Assembly (NCBI GenBank): GCA_030618905.1
Contig: JAUXCL010000072.1
Location: forward strand, 1-10,452
Length of the DNA stretch: 10,452 bases
Source: Bacteroidales bacterium
GTDB taxonomy: Bacteria; Bacteroidota; Bacteroidia; Bacteroidales; B18-G4
Direction: 5' to 3'
Of the stretch, positions 7,062-10,452 are shown one piece after another. Position 1 is the first letter of the stretch. Each line of letters opens with the position of its first letter. The notes beneath the pieces are model-generated. The model saw nothing but the letters and a program-made list of their open reading frames with translations, made no database searches and had not been told where the DNA came from. The position numbers were made by a program, and so were the translations under genes.

Positions 7062-8963
7062 ATGATGAAAATCAGCCCCATATTGCTGCTCTTTTTCCTG
7101 AGCACAATTTTTATATCCAAAGGGCAGATACTTGATATCACCTGGCAAAGTTGTTTTGGTCATGAAGGTTCAAATTATTCATATGCCCTGGTTGAAACAG
7201 TGGATGGGTACTTAATTGGTTCGGCTGCTTTGGATAGCGTTGAAGGCGTATCAAATTTTCACGGGGCATCAGATATCTGGTTAATTCATACCGATTCTGC
7301 CGGGACCTTATTGTGGGAAAAATGTTTTGGTGGAAGTGATCATGAAAACGTGAGAAAATTAATCAAATTGACAGACTCAACGTATTTTATTTTTGGCCGG
7401 ACATTGTCTGATGATGGTGATGTTCAATCCGAAAGAAGGGGTGGGTATGATATCTGGATTGTAAAATTCAATCTTAACGGAACGATCTTATGGGAAAAAT
7501 GCTATGGCAGCACCTGGGCAGAAGAAGTGATTGATGCCATTGCAACCCCTGATCAAGGCTTAATCTTTATGGGAAGAATCGGTAAGGCAGATGGGGATGT
7601 AAGCCAGCATTACGGATCATTGGATGTATGGGTCGTAGAAATTGATTCCCTGGGCAATATTATCCGGGAGACATCCTATGGCAACCAGTACCTGGATAAT
7701 GCAGGGACCATAGCTTTCACCTCTGACACCAACATCATCATTGCAGGTTCTGTGACCGCGGACGGAGGCATGGTTGATTGTAACGCCAATGACACTTATC
7801 ATTACGATAATTGGATATTGAAAACAGACCTGGAGGGCAACATACTTTGGCAGCAATGTTACGGAGGGTCTTTCCATGATATGGCTTTCCAGATCATTGA
7901 AGAGGAAGATGGATTTATAATATCCGGAGCTACAAGCTCAAACGATGGTGATGTTAGTGGTTATCATGGAAGCCCCGGAATGTATAGTCCAGTAGATATT
8001 TGGGTTTATAAAATTGATTTTGAGGGTAATGTGTTGTGGCAAAGATGTTTAGGTGGGACAGATAATGAGTTTCCTTTTTCAATATATTCTGAAGATAATC
8101 AGGAGTACCTTATCATAGGCTTTACTGCATCTGATGATGGCGATATATCCAATAACCACTCGGTATATTATACTGAAGATATATGGGTTGTCAACCTGGA
8201 TTTTGAAGGTGATATTATCTGGGAACGTTGCTACGGCGGTTTAGGTAATGACCGGTCATCGTCACAGCAACATATTAGAAAAAAACATTCACATTATGTT
8301 ATAGCCGGAAATACAAAATACGTTTCAGATGATGTTGAATGTGAGCTTTTTGAACAGGGGGATAAAGACGTTTGGCTTTTTGAGATAAAGGATTGTAGTC
8401 TGTATATGCCCGAAACACCACTTATGCCAGCCGGGCCGGATAGCCTTTGCACAACAACAGATACAATAAGCAATTATCAAACAAGTTCTGCCGCCGGGGC
8501 ATGGTACTACGAGTGGATGTTTTCTCCTGAAGATGCAGGTACAATAACGGGAGATGGGATAGAAGCCACTGTAAACTGGATAAAGAACTGGGAAGGCCAG
8601 GCAATGATAGCTGTAAGAAGTGTAAATGATTGCGGATATTCGGACTGGTCGGACACGCTTATAGTTAAGGCATATAATAATCTGGGGATCGATGATAATC
8701 TAAATCTAAGCATAGCATTAAGCATAACTCCCAACCCCTTCACCACATCCACAACCCTCTCCTACATCCTTGAAAGACCCGAAAATGTACAAATTACATT
8801 TTACAATTTACAAGGTCGGGTTGTTGACAGGATGGAGGTGAAACAGGATAAAGGGGTTCAGAGAGTGGAATGGAGCGCAGAAGGGTTACCTGCCGGCCTT
8901 TATATAATGCGACTACAAGCGGGAAATAATATTGCATTCAGTAAATTATTACTTGCACCTTAA
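7062..8963 (+). CDS. T9SS-secreted protein with seven propeller-like repeats, PKD-like domain and type A sorting tail
   Basis: A 633-residue protein. Residues 1-22 are a Sec signal peptide ending SKGQ. Residues about 28-440 hold seven units of 57-63 residues; each opens with W-x-x-C-[FYL]-G (W28, W85, W144, degenerate R202/S205, W263, W326, W387) and closes with D-x-W plus two hydrophobic residues (71, 130, 188, 249, 312, 373, 436), often with a DGD turn between. Seven regular units suggest a seven-bladed beta-propeller. Residues about 450-537 look like a PKD/Ig-like domain (WYYEWMFSPEDAGTITGDG, VRSVNDCGYSDWSDTLIV). Residues about 550-633 are a T9SS type A C-terminal domain (ITPNPFTTSTTLSYIL, YNLQGRVV, GLPAGLYIMRL), directing outer-membrane export and surface attachment or release. 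The start is at 7062 or 7065 (ATGATG). Ligand or enzymatic activity is not evident. Confidence 0.9.
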   Translation: MMKISPILLLFFLSTIFISKGQILDITWQSCFGHEGSNYSYALVETVDGYLIGSAALDSVEGVSNFHGASDIWLIHTDSAGTLLWEKCFGGSDHENVRKLIKLTDSTYFIFGRTLSDDGDVQSERRGGYDIWIVKFNLNGTILWEKCYGSTWAEEVIDAIATPDQGLIFMGRIGKADGDVSQHYGSLDVWVVEIDSLGNIIRETSYGNQYLDNAGTIAFTSDTNIIIAGSVTADGGMVDCNANDTYHYDNWILKTDLEGNILWQQCYGGSFHDMAFQIIEEEDGFIISGATSSNDGDVSGYHGSPGMYSPVDIWVYKIDFEGNVLWQRCLGGTDNEFPFSIYSEDNQEYLIIGFTASDDGDISNNHSVYYTEDIWVVNLDFEGDIIWERCYGGLGNDRSSSQQHIRKKHSHYVIAGNTKYVSDDVECELFEQGDKDVWLFEIKDCSLYMPETPLMPAGPDSLCTTTDTISNYQTSSAAGAWYYEWMFSPEDAGTITGDGIEATVNWIKNWEGQAMIAVRSVNDCGYSDWSDTLIVKAYNNLGIDDNLNLSIALSITPNPFTTSTTLSYILERPENVQITFYNLQGRVVDRMEVKQDKGVQRVEWSAEGLPAGLYIMRLQAGNNIAFSKLLLAP

Positions 8964-8964
8964 T

Positions 8965-9020
8965 AAGTTGACAGTTGACAATAGGCAAATTATTTATTGT
9001 CAACTGCTTACTGTCAACTT
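8965..9020 (+). terminator. Long nested hairpin immediately after the T9SS gene
   Basis: AAGTTGACAG (8965-8974) pairs perfectly with CTGTCAACTT (9011-9020), and TTGACAATA (8975-8983) with TATTGTCAA (8995-9003), giving 19 bp with an 11-nt loop. The only interruption is a 7-nt bulge (9004-9010) in the right arm, exactly one heptamer. It starts 2 bp after the stop codon and probably forms the mRNA 3' end; no strong T-tract follows. Confidence 0.6.
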
Positions 9021-9056
9021 CTCTTCACGTGTCACTCGTCACGCGTCACGCATCTT
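8966..9056. repeat. Thirteen-unit heptamer array overlapping the hairpin
   Basis: Period 7 holds for 91 bp. AGTTGAC occurs twice, then AATAGGC and drifted units; inverted versions follow (CAACTGC, CAACTTC), then TCTTCAC, GTGTCAC, TCGTCAC and GCGTCAC. The change from AGTTGAC to its complement makes the hairpin. Central units (8987-9000) are weak matches, but the units on both sides share one register. Confidence 0.8.
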
Positions 9057-9070
9057 TTCAGGATTCAGGC

Positions 9071-9120
9071 TGGTGATTTGGTTGGTGGGGGGAAGATGAT
9101 AAAGATGGATTGATTGGTTG
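9071..9120. other. Cytosine-free G/T/A-rich stretch
   Basis: Fifty bases on the plus strand contain no C. They include GG runs at 9072-9073, 9080-9081, 9084-9085 and a six-G run at 9087-9092, which could form a two-layer G-quadruplex. It lies between the heptamer array and the composite element. No coding potential was seen. Confidence 0.5.
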
Positions 9121-9137
9121 CCCCTCAACGGAGTCTA

Positions 9138-9157
9138 TACTGAGCGAAGGCAAAGTA
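9138..9157 (+). repeat. Stem-loop unit 1 (TACT / AGTA)
   Basis: The 4-bp stem TACT (9138-9141) / AGTA (9154-9157) encloses a 12-nt loop GAGCGAAGGCAA. The loop departs from consensus at its end. The unit overlaps the inner end of the left terminal inverted repeat and faces unit 2 as an inverted pair 4 bp apart. Confidence 0.6.
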
Positions 9158-9161
9158 CCCG

Positions 9162-9181
9162 TCCCTCGACTCCGCTCGGGA
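9162..9181 (-). repeat. Stem-loop unit 2 (TCCC / GGGA)
   Basis: TCCC (9162-9165) and GGGA (9178-9181) enclose the 12-nt loop TCGACTCCGCTC, which reads GAGCGGAGTCGA on the minus strand. A G-T wobble and a further C-G pair can extend the stem to six. It forms an inverted pair with unit 1. Confidence 0.7.
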
Positions 9182-9198
9182 TGACACTGGGTGGTAAT

Positions 9199-9354
9199 TC
9201 ATATATATGGGGATCTCGACTCCGCTCGATCCCTATTTAGGCATTTAGATTTTTGTGAGAAGTAGGATTGTTGCAGTCTTCTGTTAAGATTGTTTGTAAC
9301 ACCAACATAGTATGCACCATCACTGCATTCCAATAAGTAGACGTAGAAACTCAT
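9199..9354 (-). pseudogene. Truncated GIY-YIG (URI/YhbQ-type) nuclease gene
   Basis: From the ATG at 9354 the product is 51 residues. Its first 29 are a good N-terminal half of a single-domain GIY-YIG nuclease: MSFYVYLLECSDGAYYVGVT then NNLNRRLQQ. The VYL and YVG strands stand for the GIY and YIG motifs, and the NNLxRRL helix carries the catalytic-type arginine. The remaining half of the usual 80-95 residue domain, including the conserved metal-binding glutamate helix, is missing; after RRLQQ the frame runs through unrelated sequence into stem-loop 3 and stops at 9199-9201. The reading frame also extends upstream to an ATG at 9465, but those residues (FRHEVSAPLDLR) are translated stem-loop 4, so 9354 is preferred. 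The product is almost certainly inactive as a nuclease. It is flanked on both sides by the repeat units. Confidence 0.75.
9210..9233 (-). repeat. Stem-loop unit 3 (GGGATC / GATCCC), at the 3' end of the GIY-YIG remnant
   Basis: A perfect 6-bp stem (9210-9215 / 9228-9233) encloses the same 12-nt loop as unit 2. It lies inside the reading frame of the GIY-YIG remnant and encodes its last residues (DRAESRS), so the frame ends in element DNA. Confidence 0.8.
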
Positions 9355-9413
9355 TTTAATTATTAATACCTCAAAATCCATATCCGTTCCAATTTTTTCG
9401 GAAAAATTTTTCC

Positions 9414-9439
9414 TGAGGTCGAGCGGAGCCGAGACCTCA
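9414..9439 (+). repeat. Stem-loop unit 4 (TGAGGTC / GACCTCA), upstream of the GIY-YIG remnant
   Basis: A perfect 7-bp stem (9414-9420 / 9433-9439) encloses the loop GAGCGGAGCCGA. Its stem differs from every other unit yet is fully paired, and the loop is conserved. It is the counterpart of unit 3 on the other side of the nuclease remnant. Confidence 0.82.
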
Positions 9440-9462
9440 TGTCTAAAAAGTAATAAAACTGT

Positions 9463-9486
9463 CATGCTGAGCGAAGTCGAAGCATG
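9463..9486 (+). repeat. Stem-loop unit 5 (CATGCT / AGCATG)
   Basis: A perfect 6-bp stem (9463-9468 / 9481-9486) encloses the loop GAGCGAAGTCGA. It is paired in inverted orientation with unit 6, mirroring the unit 1/unit 2 pair at the other end. Confidence 0.82.
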
Positions 9487-9497
9487 TAATCCCGAGC

Positions 9498-9515
9498 ACC
9501 TCGACCATGCTCGGT
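9498..9515 (-). repeat. Stem-loop unit 6 (ACC / GGT) in the right terminal inverted repeat
   Basis: A 3-bp stem (9498-9500 / 9513-9515) encloses the loop TCGACCATGCTC, which reads GAGCATGGTCGA on the minus strand. A competing, stronger 7-bp stem CCGAGCA/TGCTCGG (9492-9498 / 9508-9514) is also possible. A degenerate loop copy without a stem (GAGTGAAGCCGA) lies outside the element at 9535-9546. Confidence 0.5.
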
Positions 9516-9549
9516 ATAAACTCCGTCGAGGGATGAGTGAAGCCGAGGA

Positions 9550-9580
9550 ATCTGATATCTGAATTTCGCTTCACACTTCA
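9550..9580. repeat. Second copy of a 31-bp exact repeat (heptamer-based)
   Basis: This is identical over 31 bp to 6843-6873 and made of the same units (GATATCT, GAATTTC, GCTTCAC, ACTTCAC). After it the two loci diverge, but GCTTCA recurs at 9604-9609. A small hairpin CCCG/CGGG (9583-9586 / 9595-9598) follows. Identity at loci 2.7 kb apart is more than independent slippage would give, so copying or gene conversion is likely. Confidence 0.9.
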
Positions 9581-9619
9581 CTCCCGGTCATTATCGGGCT
9601 CACGCTTCATTTTTTTTTA

Positions 9620-9656
9620 TAATTTTGACACTCTTTTAAATCTATGGTGTCAAAAT
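9620..9656 (+). promoter_or_regulatory. valS promoter -7 element and perfect 10-bp inverted repeat reaching the start codon
   Basis: TAATTTTG (9620-9627) fits the -7 consensus TAnnTTTG; no good -33 TTG was found. ATTTTGACAC (9622-9631) and GTGTCAAAAT (9647-9656) form a perfect 10-bp inverted repeat with a 15-bp spacer. The left arm covers the -7 element and the right arm includes the first two bases of the ATG at 9655. If transcription starts about 7 bp after the -7 element, the left arm is largely untranscribed, which favours an operator; with an upstream start it would be a hairpin hiding the start codon. Confidence 0.6.
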
Positions 9657-10452
9657 GAATATTCCCAGCAAATACAACCCTGTAGAGGTTGAACAGAAAT
9701 GGTACTCCCAATGGATGGATAAAGGATATTTTCGTTCTGTTCCCGATGAACGCGAACCTTATTGCATCGTAATCCCACCTCCGAATGTGACCGGTGTCCT
9801 GCATATGGGACACATGCTCAACAATACCATCCAGGATATCCTTGTACGCAGGGCCAGGATGCTGGACAAGAACGCCCTCTGGCTTCCGGGCACCGACCAT
9901 GCTTCGATTGCCACTGAAGCAAGAGTTGTGGCACACCTGAAGAGCCAGGGGATCAACAAGGACGACATCAGCCGGGAGGAATTTCTGGATCATGCCTGGC
10001 AGTGGCGCGAAAAGCACGGAGGGATTATCCTCGAGCAATTGAAAAAACTGGGTGCATCCTGCGACTGGGAAAGGACCAGGTTTACGATGGATCCGGAAAT
10101 GTATGAATCGGTGATCCAGGTCTTTATTGATCTTTATGACAAAGGCCTGATCTATCGCGGGGTCCGTATGGTTAACTGGGATCCCAAAGCCCTTACCGCC
10201 ATCTCCGATGAAGAGGTAATTTATAAAGAAGTTGATTCCAGGCTTTACTATGTCAGGTACAAGGTTGAAGGTAGCGAGGAATATGTCACCATCGCCACCA
10301 CCAGGCCTGAAACCATCCTGGGAGATACAGCTGTTTGTGTTCATCCTGATGATGAAAGATATAAACAACTTCATGGGAAACAGGTAATTGTACCATTGGT
10401 TGAGCGACCCGTACCGATCATTGTTGATGAATATGTGGATATGGAATTTGGT
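9655..10452 (+). CDS. valS: Valyl-tRNA synthetase, 3'-truncated by window edge
   Basis: The frame is open from the ATG at 9655 to the window end; 266 of roughly 875 residues are visible. Class I synthetase landmarks are PPPNVTGVLHMGHMLNNTI with the HIGH-type motif HMGH at residues 50-53, followed by QDIL, WLPGTDHASIATE (77-89), the TRFTMDP and YDKGLIYRG segments, VNWDPKALTAISDEEV, and the beginning of the CP1 editing domain (TTRPETILGDTAVCVHPDD). The enzyme charges tRNA-Val with valine and edits mischarged threonine. The start follows from MNIPSKYNPVEVEQKWYSQW, typical for bacterial ValS; the ATG at 9644 is out of frame. The KMSKS motif and anticodon-binding domain lie beyond the window. A long open frame on the opposite strand (9607-10374) is a shadow of this gene. 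Confidence 0.96.
   Translation, partial: MNIPSKYNPVEVEQKWYSQWMDKGYFRSVPDEREPYCIVIPPPNVTGVLHMGHMLNNTIQDILVRRARMLDKNALWLPGTDHASIATEARVVAHLKSQGINKDDISREEFLDHAWQWREKHGGIILEQLKKLGASCDWERTRFTMDPEMYESVIQVFIDLYDKGLIYRGVRMVNWDPKALTAISDEEVIYKEVDSRLYYVRYKVEGSEEYVTIATTRPETILGDTAVCVHPDDERYKQLHGKQVIVPLVERPVPIIVDEYVDMEFG

Larger units (their letters stand above)
9122..9532. mobile_element. Mirror-symmetric composite element around a GIY-YIG remnant
   Basis: The ends form imperfect terminal inverted repeats: 9122-9145 against the complement of 9509-9532 match at 21 of 24 positions, and all three differences are transitions. Inside are six stem-loops with a common 12-nt loop (consensus GAGCGRAGYCGA) in orientations + - - / + + -, a pattern identical to its own reverse complement. 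The centre holds a truncated GIY-YIG gene on the minus strand (9199-9354) and, next to stem-loop 4, a 14-bp palindrome GGAAAAATTTTTCC (9400-9413). The arrangement resembles REPINs (paired inverted REP units) with their associated nuclease. No target-site duplication is obvious, so the exact boundaries and the claim of mobility are inferred. Confidence 0.5.

Noticed and set aside
9071..9120. G-quadruplex as a confident regulatory feature
   Set aside because: Only two-G runs plus one six-G run are present, so at best a weak two-layer structure; it is kept as a composition note only.
9355..9465. N-terminal extension of the GIY-YIG frame from an ATG at 9465
   Set aside because: The extra 37 residues are a translation of stem-loop unit 4 and an AT-rich palindrome; GIY-YIG homologues start at MSFYVYLLEC-like sequence, so 9354 is preferred.
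9607..10374. 255-residue open frame on the minus strand
   Set aside because: It lies opposite valS, whose plus-strand frame has unmistakable class I synthetase motifs; the minus-strand protein has no recognisable domain and is a shadow.

Overview
The window looks like a chromosomal piece from a Bacteroidota organism, most likely order Bacteroidales or a close relative and probably from an environmental genome. The evidence is a type IX secretion (Por/T9SS type A) C-terminal signal, tandem DUF4252 genes behind an ECF sigma factor, a Bacteroidota-style POT transporter, promoters of the TTTG-N19-20-TAnnTTTG kind, and almost no Shine-Dalgarno sites. Both edges cut genes: an SPFH/band-7 gene on the left and valS on the right.

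Layout. 1-1350 (+): 3' end of an SPFH protein, a 49-residue Arc/ribbon-helix-helix-like protein (574-723) and a 208-residue protein of unknown function, packed with 3 bp and 0 bp gaps. 1351-1497: a convergent spacer made almost entirely of 8-bp and 7-bp tandem repeats. 1498-4114 (-): a peptide/proton symporter (POT) followed, with a 26-bp overlap, by a TIGR01212/YhcC-type radical SAM protein; a full-consensus Bacteroidota promoter lies at 4202-4172. 4115-4491: a 377-bp divergent spacer with a perfect 26-bp GC-rich palindrome and two heptamer arrays. 4492-6817 (+): ECF sigma factor, membrane-anchored presumed anti-sigma factor and two DUF4252 exported proteins. 7062-8963 (+): a T9SS-exported protein with seven regular W-x-x-C/D-x-W repeats (probably a seven-bladed beta-propeller), a PKD-like domain and a sorting tail, behind its own promoter. 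8964-9654: 691 bp without an intact gene but full of structure. 9655 to the right edge (+): valyl-tRNA synthetase.

Two structural themes stand out beyond the genes. First, every spacer longer than about 100 bp carries heptanucleotide tandem arrays of different unit sequence but strict 7-bp register (19 units in a row at 6126-6258, 13 at 8966-9056). They tend to begin at or inside the stop codon of the neighbouring gene. Second, 9122-9532 is a mirror-symmetric composite element: 24-bp imperfect terminal inverted repeats and six short stem-loops sharing a 12-nt loop (consensus GAGCGRAGYCGA) with different but compensated stems, arranged symmetrically around a truncated GIY-YIG nuclease gene. 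It resembles a REPIN/RAYT arrangement with a GIY-YIG nuclease in place of the Y1 transposase, and is the best candidate here for an undescribed system.

A third point is a perfect 10-bp inverted repeat that overlaps both the -7 promoter element and the start codon of valS, suggesting an operator or start-site hairpin.
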